A stretch of DNA of 38,835 nt, from the NCBI RefSeq assembly GCF_000426385.1, contig NZ_AUFG01000035.1, positions 1 to 38,835 of the forward strand, written 5' to 3'. Both the position numbers and the translations under genes were made by a program. Shown here in pieces: positions 8,966 to 17,183 of this stretch. Source of the stretch: Arsenicicoccus bolidensis DSM 15745. GTDB lineage: Bacteria > Actinomycetota > Actinomycetes > Actinomycetales > Dermatophilaceae. The notes under the pieces are model-generated. The model had not been told where the DNA came from, ran no database searches, and saw only the letters and a list, made by a program, of their open reading frames with translations. How positions within the stretch are numbered: the first letter of the stretch is position 1; each line of letters opens with the position of its first letter.

Positions 8966-9353
8966 CGCGAGTGTCCTGACCGTGGCGCTCGTCGACGACG
9001 GTGTCGACGGTGACCGTGCCCGGTCCCGCCTGCGCGGGGAGCGCCTCGCAGCGCCCGAGCTCGTGGATCTTGAGGTGCTGTCCGTCCTGCGAGGGCTGGT
9101 GCGGTCCGGGCAGGTGCTGCCGCGGAGGGCCTCACTGGCGATCGATGACCTCCGGGCCATGCCCATCGAACGCGTCCCGCATCGTCGGCTTCTCGAGCGG
9201 TGCTGGGAGCTGCGGGACAACATCACACCGTACGACGCTGCCTACGTGGCGCTGGCCGAGGCGCTCGAGGTATCCCTGGTGACAGGTGACGCACGTCTGG
9301 CGCGGTCCACGGGACCGCGCTGCCGGATAGAGGTCTTGACGGTGTCCGGCTGA
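8952..9353 (+). CDS. vapC: VapC-type PIN-domain toxin ribonuclease
   Basis: A 133-residue PIN-domain RNase. The four acidic metal ligands are visible: Asp5 (VIVVDASVL), Glu41 (DLEVLSVLRGL), Asp95 (ITPYDAAYVALAEAL) and Asp113 (TGDARLAR). Toxins of this family cut tRNA or rRNA and are held inactive by the cognate antitoxin. I chose the GTG at 8952, which gives the standard VapC N-terminus; a TTG at 8946 is possible. Either start lies inside the end of vapB, so translation is coupled. Length and motifs are complete, so the toxin is probably functional. Confidence 0.85.
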   Translation: MIVVDASVLTVALVDDGVDGDRARSRLRGERLAAPELVDLEVLSVLRGLVRSGQVLPRRASLAIDDLRAMPIERVPHRRLLERCWELRDNITPYDAAYVALAEALEVSLVTGDARLARSTGPRCRIEVLTVSG

Positions 9354-9446
9354 GCACGGCGCAGTGGTGAGGCACCACGACCGGAGCCAGCGTGCACAGT
9401 CCGCGCTCCCAGCGCGAGATCGGCACATAGGCGTGGGCTGGGGGCG

Positions 9447-9806
9447 TCAGGCGTCGGCGCGGCGACCCGAGCGCTGGGCGACGAGGCGGGGGAGCAGCAG
9501 GAAGAGCGCGAGGGCCGTGGTCGCGACGAGGACGAAGCTGAACGCGGTCCCGGCGCCCGTGACGGCCCGCAGCAGCATGCCCACCGCCACGGTGCACAGC
9601 CAGATCGGGACGCCGCCACGCAGCGTGGTGGGGGACAGGCGGGCCGCGAGCGCCACGCCCCAGCCGACCAGGGCGCCCACGAGGAAGGGCCACGCGGTGC
9701 CGAGGACGGCGAGCAGGGCGCCCTCCTCGGCGTGAGACCGGCGACCGATGGCGGCGAAGACGACGACGAGGACGAGATCCAGAGCGAGGAAGGCCGGGGC
9801 ACGCAT
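9447..9806 (-). CDS. DUF3054 family membrane protein
   Basis: A 119-residue protein with four hydrophobic segments, matching the DUF3054 pattern (LDLVLVVVFAAIGRRSHAE near the N-terminus, GTAWPFLVGALVGW in the middle, TVAVGMLLRAVTGAGTAFSFV later). The function is unknown. I chose the ATG at 9806: TAGGCT lies exactly seven bases upstream on the minus strand (9814-9819 on the plus numbering), the leaderless-type arrangement. Transcription would begin just downstream of the hairpin at 9821-9860. Confidence 0.8.
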   Translation of the reverse strand: MRAPAFLALDLVLVVVFAAIGRRSHAEEGALLAVLGTAWPFLVGALVGWGVALAARLSPTTLRGGVPIWLCTVAVGMLLRAVTGAGTAFSFVLVATTALALFLLLPRLVAQRSGRRADA

Positions 9807-9820
9807 GGCCCCGAGCCTAC

Positions 9821-9860
9821 CCGTGAGGTATGCCGCCCCCTGGCCCGGCATACCTCACGG
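9821..9860. terminator. Perfect 15-bp inverted repeat built from two GTATGCCG motifs
   Basis: CCGTGAGGTATGCCG at 9821-9835 is perfectly complementary to CGGCATACCTCACGG at 9846-9860, with a 10-base GC-rich loop. It sits between the two small membrane-protein genes on the minus strand, after the stop of the 69-residue one, so it is a plausible terminator for that gene, though no T-run follows. Each arm contains one copy of the iterated 8-mer. Confidence 0.6.
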
Positions 9861-9873
9861 GAGAGGATGGAGG

Positions 9874-10083
9874 TCAGGACGTCTGCCGACCGCCCGGAGG
9901 CTGCGGGACCTCATCCTCGCGGCGCTGCTGGGGGAGCCAGCCGCCGGCGATGGCGAGGACCGCGATAGCGATGCCGGTGGGGCCGTACTCGACGCCGCGG
10001 TTCTCGTGGAGCCAATAGCCGAGGTAGCCGAGCACCAGGCACAGGATGGGGAAGACGATGGCGTAGTAGCGGTTGCGCGTCAT
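9874..10083 (-). CDS. Small two-segment membrane protein
   Basis: A 69-residue protein with hydrophobic segments at about 7-25 and 33-50 (YAIVFPILCLVLGYLGYWL; GIAIAVLAIAGGWL) and a polar, charged C-terminus. GGAG lies close upstream of the ATG. I do not recognise the family. It stands alone between two hairpins. Confidence 0.6.
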   Translation of the reverse strand: MTRNRYYAIVFPILCLVLGYLGYWLHENRGVEYGPTGIAIAVLAIAGGWLPQQRREDEVPQPPGGRQTS

Positions 10084-10127
10084 GGCTCCATGGTTGTCGG
10101 GCGGGTGCTGCCGGCATACGCACAGCA

Positions 10128-10169
10128 GTCAGGGGTGGGGCGTGACAGCTGTCATGCCCCACCCCTGAC
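10128..10169. terminator. 21-bp inverted repeat, probable dipeptidase terminator
   Basis: The 21-base arms at 10128-10148 and 10149-10169 meet directly in the centre and are complementary except for one G-T pair. The hairpin lies 30 bp past the stop codon of the minus-strand dipeptidase gene and is the obvious candidate for its terminator. There is no T-run. Confidence 0.65.
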
Positions 10170-10198
10170 CGCCCCCCTGACCACGAGGGACGACGAGG

Positions 10199-11545
10199 TC
10201 AGCGGCGTGAGCCCAGCTCGCTGAGGAACCGGATCTGCGCGAGCATGATCCGCTCGATCTCGGCGGGGTCCACGGACTCGTCGGGCCCGTGGATCTTGGC
10301 CTTCTCCTCGTCCTCGGGACCCCACAGGATCGCCTCGGCGCCGGGGGAGGCATGCAGCAGCTCGGTCACGAGGGGGATCGAGCCACCGGAGCCGACCTGG
10401 GCCGGGGTCCGGCCGTAGACCTCCTCCAGCGCCGCGAGCGCGGTCGCCGTGATCGGGCCGGACGTGTCGCCGAGGAACGGCGAGCCGGCCTTGTCGTCCG
10501 AGAACTCCAGCGTGGCGCCGTACGGCGCGTGGGACCGCAGGTGCTCCTTGACCGTCTCGAGCTCGCGGGCCATGTCGGCGCCGGGGGCGATGCGCACCGA
10601 GACCCGCGCCCGCACCGAGGGGACCAGCGCGTTGGAGCACTGGTCGACGGGCACCATGTCGAGCCCGATGACCGTCGCCGACGGGCGCGACCACAGGCGT
10701 GAGGCGAGCGCCCCCGTGCCCTGCAGGCCGACGCCGTCCTTGACGCCGGCGGACGCCGCGAACTCGGACTCGTCGACCTCGGCCCCCTCCCAGTCGAAGG
10801 AGTGCAGCCCCTCGATGACGGTGTTGCCGTCCTTGTCGTGCATCGTCGCCAGCAGCTGGATCATGCCGACCAGGGCGTCGGGCGCCGCGCCGCCGAACAG
10901 GCCCGAGTGGACGGCGTTGTCGAGGGTGGTCAGCGTGACGGTGAAGGCGACGTCGCCGCGCAGGCCGGAGGTGATGGAGGGCTCGCCCACCTTGGCCGGG
11001 CCGGAGTCGCAGATGATGAACGCGTCGCTGCGCACCATGTCGGGGTTGGCTGCCACCCAGTCCTCGATGTGGCTGAAGGTCTCCTCCTCGCCCTCGAGCA
11101 GCAGGCGGACCGTGCACGGCGGCGTGCCGTCGAAGGCCCCCATGGTGCCGAGGATCGCGACGACGCCGGCCTTGCAGTCGGCCGTGCCGCGGCCGTAGAT
11201 ACGCCCGTCGTCCTTGCGCGTCGCGACCCACGGGTCCGAGTGCCACTGCTGGGACTCGGGGCAGGGCTGCACGTCGTAGTGCGCGTACATCGTGACCGTG
11301 GGGGAGTCCTCGGGGCCGGGCACCACGGCGTGGATCGCGGGGTAGCCGCCCGGGATGTCGAGCAGCTCGACGTCGGGGACGCCGTTGCGGCGGAACATCT
11401 CGAGCAGGTCCTGCGCGATGGCGTCCATGGGCTCCCGGGGGTAGCCGGGGAAGGCGACGGACGGGTGGCCCACCAGGGTGGCGTGGTCCTCGAGCAGTCG
11501 GGGCATGGCCTCGCGGGCGTAGTCGCGGGCGGCGGAAAGGTCCAT
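10199..11545 (-). CDS. M20 family dipeptidase
   Basis: A 448-residue zinc dipeptidase / carboxypeptidase-like M20 enzyme. The di-zinc ligands and catalytic residues are in place: His89 and Asp91 (YAHYDVQP), Asp123 (GRGTADCKAG), Glu153-Glu154 (EGEEE), Asp180 (FIICDSG) and His419 (KIHGPDES). The dimerisation lid domain sits between about 190 and 350 and carries the conserved His213 (AVHSG). It should hydrolyse dipeptides in the cytoplasm; no signal peptide is visible. GAGGAG lies eight bases before the ATG at 11545. It is divergent from the MFS transporter gene. Confidence 0.9.
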   Translation of the reverse strand: MDLSAARDYAREAMPRLLEDHATLVGHPSVAFPGYPREPMDAIAQDLLEMFRRNGVPDVELLDIPGGYPAIHAVVPGPEDSPTVTMYAHYDVQPCPESQQWHSDPWVATRKDDGRIYGRGTADCKAGVVAILGTMGAFDGTPPCTVRLLLEGEEETFSHIEDWVAANPDMVRSDAFIICDSGPAKVGEPSITSGLRGDVAFTVTLTTLDNAVHSGLFGGAAPDALVGMIQLLATMHDKDGNTVIEGLHSFDWEGAEVDESEFAASAGVKDGVGLQGTGALASRLWSRPSATVIGLDMVPVDQCSNALVPSVRARVSVRIAPGADMARELETVKEHLRSHAPYGATLEFSDDKAGSPFLGDTSGPITATALAALEEVYGRTPAQVGSGGSIPLVTELLHASPGAEAILWGPEDEEKAKIHGPDESVDPAEIERIMLAQIRFLSELGSRR

Positions 11546-11600
11546 CTGTGCTCCTCGATGAGTGTCGATGCAGCCACCCTATCCACCACCGGGGCTGCGC

Positions 11601-11631
11601 TATCCTCGACCCAGGTGAACGAGTGTTCACC
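11601..11631 (+). promoter_or_regulatory. MFS promoter with candidate TetR operator
   Basis: A -10-like TATCCT at 11601-11606 is followed at 11614-11631 by a perfect inverted repeat, GGTGAAC-GAGT-GTTCACC, about where transcription should begin. The TGAAC...GTTCA form is typical of TetR-family operators, and a TetR gene is the last gene of this operon, so a feedback loop is likely. Confidence 0.65.
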
Positions 11632-11666
11632 CCACGAACCGCTCCTTCCCCGCACGAGAGGCACGC

Positions 11667-13703
11667 GTGACCGCCGCCCCCACCACCACCCGGGCAGCGC
11701 TGCACCGCAGACGCGCCAACCCCACCCTCGTCACCACCGTGCTCGCCCTGACCGGCACGATCGTGGCGCTGCAGCAGACCCTGATGGTCCCGCTGCTGCC
11801 GGAGTTCCCGACCCTGCTGCACACGACCGCCGAGGACGCGTCCTGGCTCGTCACCGCCACCCTGCTGACCAGCGCCGTCGCGACCCCCGTCGTCAGCCGG
11901 CTCGCCGACATGCACGGCAAGCGCCGGATGATGCTGGTCTGCCTCGTGCTCCAGATCCTGGGGTCGGTGCTCGGCGCCCTCGGGGGGACGCTCGCCGTGG
12001 TCGTCGCCGGACGAGCCCTGCAGGGCTTCGCGGCAGCGCTCATCCCGGTCGGCATCTCGATCATGCGCGACGAGCTGCCCCGCGAGCGGGTCGGCGGGGC
12101 GGTCGCCCTCATGTCCGCCACCCTCGGCATCGGGTCCGCCGCGGGCCTGCCGCTGGCCGGCCTGATCTCGGCGCAAACGAGCTGGCACGCGTTGTTCTGG
12201 GTCTCCGCGGCGATGGCGGCGGCCATGCTGGTCGCCATACCGCTCGTCGTCCCGGAGTCCACCCTCCGGACCCCCGGGTCCTTCGACGGGGTCGGCGCGG
12301 TCCTGCTGTCCCTGGCGCTCGTGGCCTTCCTGCTGCCGGTGACCAAGGGCAGCCACTGGGGCTGGACCAGCGAGACCACCCTCGTCCTGGCCGTGGCCTC
12401 CGTCGTGCTCCTCGCGATCTGGGTGCCGTGGGAGCTGCGCACCAGGACGCCGATGGTCGACCTGCGCACCGCAGCGCGCAGGCCGGTGCTGCTGACCAAC
12501 CTGGCGTCCGTGCTGGTCGGCTTCTCGATGTACGGCAACATGCTGTCGACCACCCAGCTCCTCCAGCTGCCCGAGCGGACGGGGTTCGGCTTCGGCCTGG
12601 ACGTGCTGCAGGCCGGCCTCGCCATGGTCCCCGGCGGGCTGATGATGGTGCTGCTGTCGCCCGCCTCAGCCGCGATCACCCGTCGCTGGGGTGGTCGCAC
12701 CACGCTGGTCACGGGGGCGCTGGTGCTGGCCGGCGGCTACGTCCTGCGCGTCTTCCTCGTCGACCACCTGTGGCAGATCGTCCTCGGGGCGATGCTCGTC
12801 TCGGCCGGCACGGCGATCGCGTATGCCGCCATGCCCACCCTCATCATGGGCGCCGTCCCGATCACCGAGACCGCGTCGGCCAACGGCCTCAACTCGCTGC
12901 TGCGTGCGGTCGGCACCTCCTCGGCGAGCGCCGTCGTCGCGATGATCCTCACCACCACCGTGAGCCGCGTCGGGGGCGTGGCGCTGCCGACGCTGGACGC
13001 GTTCAAGCACATCTTCTGGGTGTGCGCGCTGGCGGCGCTGGTGTCAGCGCTCGTGGCGGCGTTCCTGCCGTCCGCGCGTCCTTCGCCCGTCAGCTCGCGA
13101 GGTCGGGCACGCGCCGAAGACGAGGACGAGATCGTCGTGGCCGGCCGGGTCACCGCCACGGGCGTCCGGCCGGTCCGCTCCGCCGTCGTCACCGTGATCG
13201 ACCTCGATGGCGACCAGGTGGACTGGGCCCGCGTCGAGCCGGACGGCAGCTACGCGATCGTCCTGCCCGGCCCCGGGGACTACGTGACCGTGACCGCGGC
13301 CGACGGCTGGGAGCCGCACAGCGAGGTCGTCCACGTGAGCGGGACGCACGCCCAGGACATCGACCTGGGGGACCGGCTGCAGCTGGCGGGCCAGGTCACC
13401 GCCGACGGCCTGCCCGTCCCTGGCGCGCTCGTGACGATGACGGCGCTCACCGGTCAGGTCTCGGGCGCGACGCGGGCCGGGGCGGACGGGGGCTACGTGC
13501 TGCCGCTGTCCACCCATGGTCGCCACGTGGTGACCGCCGCCGACCCGAGCACCGGCCGCACCGGCTCGGTCGGCGTCACCCTCACGGGGGTCGAGCGCCG
13601 GGTGGACCTCGACCTCGGCCCCGCTCCCCGCCATCCGCAGCCCGACCAGCAACCGACCGACCAGCACGCCGCGGCGGAGCTCGCCGCGAGGGCGACCACC
13701 TGA
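11667..13703 (+). CDS. MFS drug-efflux-type transporter with C-terminal beta-sandwich repeats
   Basis: A 678-residue protein. The first 465 residues or so form a DHA2-like (probably 14-segment) major facilitator: MVPLLPEFPTLL, RLADMHGKRRMML (motif A) and AGRALQGFAAALIPVG are typical of proton-driven multidrug exporters. After an acidic linker near residue 485 come two repeats of a carboxypeptidase-regulatory-like (transthyretin-like) beta-sandwich: VAGRVTATGVRPVRSAVVTV and LAGQVTADGLPVPGALVTM, each followed by a DGSY/DGGY turn. Such domains are usually extracytoplasmic, and a fusion to an MFS pump is uncommon. GTG start with GAGAGG five bases upstream. It is followed after 12 bp by tetR, with which it forms an operon under the operator at 11614. 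Confidence 0.85.
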   Translation: MTAAPTTTRAALHRRRANPTLVTTVLALTGTIVALQQTLMVPLLPEFPTLLHTTAEDASWLVTATLLTSAVATPVVSRLADMHGKRRMMLVCLVLQILGSVLGALGGTLAVVVAGRALQGFAAALIPVGISIMRDELPRERVGGAVALMSATLGIGSAAGLPLAGLISAQTSWHALFWVSAAMAAAMLVAIPLVVPESTLRTPGSFDGVGAVLLSLALVAFLLPVTKGSHWGWTSETTLVLAVASVVLLAIWVPWELRTRTPMVDLRTAARRPVLLTNLASVLVGFSMYGNMLSTTQLLQLPERTGFGFGLDVLQAGLAMVPGGLMMVLLSPASAAITRRWGGRTTLVTGALVLAGGYVLRVFLVDHLWQIVLGAMLVSAGTAIAYAAMPTLIMGAVPITETASANGLNSLLRAVGTSSASAVVAMILTTTVSRVGGVALPTLDAFKHIFWVCALAALVSALVAAFLPSARPSPVSSRGRARAEDEDEIVVAGRVTATGVRPVRSAVVTVIDLDGDQVDWARVEPDGSYAIVLPGPGDYVTVTAADGWEPHSEVVHVSGTHAQDIDLGDRLQLAGQVTADGLPVPGALVTMTALTGQVSGATRAGADGGYVLPLSTHGRHVVTAADPSTGRTGSVGVTLTGVERRVDLDLGPAPRHPQPDQQPTDQHAAAELAARATT

Positions 13704-13715
13704 GAGGATCACCGG

Positions 13716-14270
13716 ATGAGCCAGAGCCGAGAGCTGATCGTCCGGGCCGCGCGGCGGCTGTTCGCCGAGCACGGCTACTCCTCGGTGTCGGTGCGCGACG
13801 TCGCCGCCGAGGCGGGGGTCTCCGCCTCCCTCGTGATGAAGCTCGTGGGCAGCAAGGCCGAGCTGTTCAGCTCCTCCGTCGAGTTCGCCCCCGACGAGCA
13901 GGACCTGTCCCACCCCGTCGACCGCCTCGGGCACGAGCTGGTCCGCAGCGTCGTCGGTCGCCTCGGCTCCGACGGGCCCGAGCCCCTCGCCCGGGCAGTC
14001 GTGCTCGCACTCCCGGCACCGGACATCGAGCAGGTGCGGTCCCGGTTCCACGCCGCGTATGCCGTCCCCCTCGCCGCCCGCCTCGGGGGTGGCGACACGG
14101 CCGAGCAGACCGCCGAGATGGTCGTCGCGACCGTCGTCGGCCTCGCCGTCTCCGCGCGGGTGCTGGGCCTGCTCGGGGACCGGGCCCACGACGAGGACCT
14201 GGTGGAGCGCTACGGCGCGGCGGTCCAGCTGATCATCGACCGAGGCGGGGCCTCCGGGGGCTCGCACTAG
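13716..14270 (+). CDS. TetR family transcriptional regulator
   Basis: A 184-residue repressor. The N-terminal helix-turn-helix spans about residues 8-55 (LIVRAARRLFAEHGYSSVSV, then VAAEAGVSASLVMKLVGSK). The C-terminal ligand domain is helical. It probably represses the MFS operon through the inverted repeat at 11614-11631 and responds to a substrate of the pump; this is inferred from position. GAGAGG precedes the ATG. Its TAG stop forms part of the -10 box of dop. Confidence 0.88.
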   Translation: MSQSRELIVRAARRLFAEHGYSSVSVRDVAAEAGVSASLVMKLVGSKAELFSSSVEFAPDEQDLSHPVDRLGHELVRSVVGRLGSDGPEPLARAVVLALPAPDIEQVRSRFHAAYAVPLAARLGGGDTAEQTAEMVVATVVGLAVSARVLGLLGDRAHDEDLVERYGAAVQLIIDRGGASGGSH

Positions 14271-14279
14271 GGTGGGCGC
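14268..14279 (+). promoter_or_regulatory. -10 box (TAGGGT) for leaderless dop
   Basis: TAGGGT at 14268-14273 lies six bases before the dop ATG; its first three bases are the stop codon of the TetR gene. No ribosome site is present, so dop is probably translated from a leaderless mRNA, and dop-pup can be expressed independently of the efflux operon. Confidence 0.55.
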
Positions 14280-15788
14280 ATGACCGTACGCCGAGTGATG
14301 GGCATCGAGACGGAGTACGGCATCTCCGTCCCGGGGGAGCCGCACGCCAACCCGATCGTGCTGTCCGGGCAGATCGTCAACGCCTATGCGACGCGGCCCG
14401 AGATCACCGTCTCGCGCACCCGCTGGGACTACGAGACCGAGGCGCCGCTCGCCGACCAGTTCGGCCACGAGATGCCGCGCGCCGTGGCCGACTCCAGCCA
14501 GCTCACCGACGAGGACGACGAGATCGCCGCCAACGTCGTGCTCACCAACGGCGCCCGGCTCTACGTCGACCACGCCCACCCGGAGTACTCCTCGCCCGAG
14601 GTCACCTCGCCGCACGACGCCGTCGTCTGGGACCGCGCTGGGGAGCTCGTCATGGCCGAGGCCGTGCAGCGCCAGGCCGAGCTGAGCGGTCGGCAGATCA
14701 ACCTCTACAAGAACAACACCGACGGCAAGGGCAGCTCCTACGGCACCCACGAGAACTACCTGCTGGCGCGGGACGTCGAGTTCGCTGCTGTCGCACGGCA
14801 GCTCATGCCGTTCTTCGTCGCGCGACAGGTGATCTGCGGCGCCGGCCGCGTCGGCATCGGGCCCGAGTCGCACCAGGCGGGGTTCCAGATCAGCCAGCGC
14901 GCCGACTTCTTCGAGCGCCAGGTGGGGCTCGAGACCACGATCCGCCGCCCGATCGTCAATACCCGCGACGAGCCGCACGCCGACCCCACGCGATACCGCC
15001 GCCTGCACGTCATCATCGGCGACGCCAACCAGGCCGAGACCGCCACCCTGCTCAAGCTCGGCTCCACCAGCCTGGTGCTGCGCCTCATCGAGCACGGCGA
15101 CGTGACGCGGGCCCTCATGCCGGCGGACCCGGTGGCGGCGCTGCGGCAGATCTCGCACGACCCGACGCTGCGGACCACCGTGGAGCTGACCGACGGACGG
15201 CGCATGACGGGGCTGGACATCCTGTGGGCCTACTACGAGATGGTCGACGACCACCTGTCGCGTCACTACGGCCACGACCTGGACGAGGAGACGCAGGAGA
15301 TCATGACCCGGTGGGACCACCTCATGGTCATGCTCGGCGACGACGTCCTGTCGGCGGCCCACAGCGTCGACTGGGTGGCCAAGCTCGCGCTCTTCGAGCA
15401 GTACCGCTCGCGCGACGGGCTGGGCTGGGACGACGCCCGCCTGCGCGCCATGGACATCCAGTGGAGCGACGTGCGCCCCGACAAGGGGCTGCACCACAAG
15501 CTCGAGGCCGCCGGACGGATCGACCGCCTCACCTCGCCGGAGCAGGTGCGGTCCGCCGTCACCGCGCCGCCCGACGACACCCGGGCGTGGCTGCGCGGCA
15601 CGATGGTCGAGCGCTATCCGCACGAGCTGCTCGCCGCGTCGTGGGACTCCGTGATCGTGCGTCGTGCCCCGGGAGAGCCGCCGAGCCGCCTGTCGCTGCC
15701 CGAGCCCGAGCGCTGCACCCGGGCCCACCTCGATAGCATCGTCGACGCCAGCCCTACCATGGCCGACCTGCTCGACCGGATCGTCTGA
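14280..15788 (+). CDS. dop: Deamidase/depupylase Dop
   Basis: A 502-residue enzyme of the carboxylate-amine ligase-like fold. Dop converts the C-terminal Gln of Pup to Glu and also removes Pup from substrates. MGIETEYGISVPG near the start carries the conserved magnesium-binding Glu; the Dop-specific loop and the catalytic Asp region appear in GARLYVDHAHPEYSSPEV; NLYKNNTDGKGSSYGTHENY and NTRDEPHADPTRYRRLHVI are ATP/metal-binding signatures. The insertion after residue 40 distinguishes Dop from PafA. All expected motifs are intact. It is followed after 70 bp by pup. Confidence 0.96.
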   Translation: MTVRRVMGIETEYGISVPGEPHANPIVLSGQIVNAYATRPEITVSRTRWDYETEAPLADQFGHEMPRAVADSSQLTDEDDEIAANVVLTNGARLYVDHAHPEYSSPEVTSPHDAVVWDRAGELVMAEAVQRQAELSGRQINLYKNNTDGKGSSYGTHENYLLARDVEFAAVARQLMPFFVARQVICGAGRVGIGPESHQAGFQISQRADFFERQVGLETTIRRPIVNTRDEPHADPTRYRRLHVIIGDANQAETATLLKLGSTSLVLRLIEHGDVTRALMPADPVAALRQISHDPTLRTTVELTDGRRMTGLDILWAYYEMVDDHLSRHYGHDLDEETQEIMTRWDHLMVMLGDDVLSAAHSVDWVAKLALFEQYRSRDGLGWDDARLRAMDIQWSDVRPDKGLHHKLEAAGRIDRLTSPEQVRSAVTAPPDDTRAWLRGTMVERYPHELLAASWDSVIVRRAPGEPPSRLSLPEPERCTRAHLDSIVDASPTMADLLDRIV

Positions 15789-15858
15789 CCCCGTCAGCAC
15801 CAGCACGCACCGACCTGAACGCCCTGACCAGAACGCCCTGACCAGCAGGAGGCACCCC
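15789..15858 (+). promoter_or_regulatory. dop-pup spacer with direct repeat and strong ribosome site
   Basis: The 70-bp spacer holds two back-to-back copies of GAACGCCCTGACCA (about 15817-15845) and an ideal AGGAGG at 15847-15852, six bases before the pup ATG. The strong site fits the need for much more Pup than Dop. Confidence 0.55.
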
Positions 15859-16053
15859 ATGTCCCAGGAGCAGATCCAGCCCCAGCGCCGCGAGCCGGAC
15901 CCCGCGGACGTCCCGGCACCCGTGCCGACGGCCCCGGTCACCACCTCCGTCGACGACGCCGGCCTCGACTCCGTGCTGGACGAGATCGACCTGGTGCTCG
16001 AGTCCAACGCCGAGGAGTTCGTCAAGGGCTTCGTGCAGAAGGGCGGGCAGTGA
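15859..16053 (+). CDS. pup: Prokaryotic ubiquitin-like protein Pup
   Basis: A 64-residue, largely disordered tag. The C-terminal half carries the ARC-binding helix (LDSVLDEIDLVLESNAEEF) and the protein ends in VKGFVQKGGQ. The terminal Gln means it must be deamidated by Dop to GGE before PafA can attach it to lysines. The N-terminal third is Pro/Gln-rich. In most actinobacteria prcB and prcA follow directly; here the next gene, 25 bp away, is a convergent asparaginase gene. Confidence 0.97.
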   Translation: MSQEQIQPQRREPDPADVPAPVPTAPVTTSVDDAGLDSVLDEIDLVLESNAEEFVKGFVQKGGQ

Positions 16054-16078
16054 CCCGCTGAGGGATGCGGACGGCCCG

Positions 16079-17176
16079 TCAGTGCGTGTCGAACATGTCC
16101 TGGATGCGCGCCGTGTCGTCCGTCACCGTGAGCGCAAGGGCCAGCAGCACGCGCGCCTTGTAGGGCCCCAGGTCACCGCCGGCGACGTAGTCGTGCCCCT
16201 GGTCGTCATACGCATCCCCCCGGGCCACCGTGCCCCGGGCCACCCGGCTCGACCGGACGACCACCACCCCGGTGGCGCGGGCCCGGTCCAGGGCCTCGGC
16301 GACGCGGTCGGGGACGTTGCCGGCTCCCGGGCCCACGTGGACGATGCCGCGGGCGCCGGTCGCGACGACCGCGTCCACCAGGGCGCTGGGCATCCCGGCG
16401 CGCGTGACGAGCACCTCCACCGGGGGCAGGTCGTCGAGCCCTTCGAGGGCTTCGAGGTCGTATGCCGACGCGGCCCCGTGCAACTGGCGAGGCATGTGCG
16501 CGTAGCGGGGCACACCCCCGGTCACCTCGCCGAGTGGCCCGTGCGGCGAGCCGAAGGCCTCCACGCGTGACGCGTGCTCCTTGCGGACCTCACGAGCCGA
16601 GTGGATCTCCTCGCCCACGACCACCAGGGTCCTCAGACCACGTGACGACGGGTGGGCCGCCACGCGGACGGCGTTGAGCAGGTTGCTCGGCCCGTCCGCA
16701 CCGGGGGCATCGGCCGGGCGCATGGCGCCGACCACCACGACCGGCTTGTCCGTGGGCACGAGCAGGTGCAGCAGGTAGGCCGACTCCTCCAGCGTGTCGG
16801 TGCCGTGGGTGACGAGGACGGCGTCGACGTCGTCACGGGCCGCGAGCTCGGCGACGCGCCGGGCGAGCGTGAGCTGCAGCGGCAGGTCCATCTCGACCGA
16901 GTCGATCTGGCACAGCTGCTCGCAGGTGATGGTGGCCAGGGAAGCGAGCTGCGGGACCGCCCCCAGCAGGTCCTCGACCGTCAGGACGCCCGCCTGGTAG
17001 TGCTTGGCCGTCGTCGCCGCGGACGACCCGGCGATCGTGCCGCCGGTGCCGACGACGACGACGCGGGGGAGCCGGCCGTCGAGTGCAGGAGCATCAGCAG
17101 GTGCCGGTGACCCAGCAGGTGCAAGAGAGTCAGCAGGAGCAGCGGAGGTGGCGACGTCGGCTACGGCATCAGGCAT
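16079..17176 (-). CDS. L-asparaginase (type I/II fold)
   Basis: A 365-residue asparaginase hydrolysing asparagine to aspartate and ammonia. Both threonines are present: Thr47 in GTGGTIAG and Thr126-Asp127 in THGTDTLEE. Lys199 in HSAREVRK corresponds to the catalytic Lys of E. coli AnsB, and Tyr60 is a candidate for the flap Tyr. GAMRPADAPGADGPSNLLNA is the family signature. Residues 1-34 are a Pro/Ala/Ser-rich extension without a clear signal peptide; a start further inside is possible. It begins seven bp after the DUF917 gene stops, so the two form an operon, perhaps once for nitrogen scavenging under the neighbouring PucR regulator. Confidence 0.92.
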   Translation of the reverse strand: MPDAVADVATSAAPADSLAPAGSPAPADAPALDGRLPRVVVVGTGGTIAGSSAATTAKHYQAGVLTVEDLLGAVPQLASLATITCEQLCQIDSVEMDLPLQLTLARRVAELAARDDVDAVLVTHGTDTLEESAYLLHLLVPTDKPVVVVGAMRPADAPGADGPSNLLNAVRVAAHPSSRGLRTLVVVGEEIHSAREVRKEHASRVEAFGSPHGPLGEVTGGVPRYAHMPRQLHGAASAYDLEALEGLDDLPPVEVLVTRAGMPSALVDAVVATGARGIVHVGPGAGNVPDRVAEALDRARATGVVVVRSSRVARGTVARGDAYDDQGHDYVAGGDLGPYKARVLLALALTVTDDTARIQDMFDTH

Positions 17177-17183
17177 GCGCCCA

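Noticed and set aside
10802-15736. A 1644-codon open frame on the plus strand
   Set aside because: It is Arg/Pro/Ala-rich with no domains and runs antisense or out of frame through the dipeptidase, MFS, TetR and dop genes, all clearly real; a typical GC-rich shadow frame.
13044-16025. A 993-codon open frame on the minus strand
   Set aside because: It is antisense to the MFS, TetR, dop and pup genes and has shadow-type composition (Arg, Gly, Val, His).
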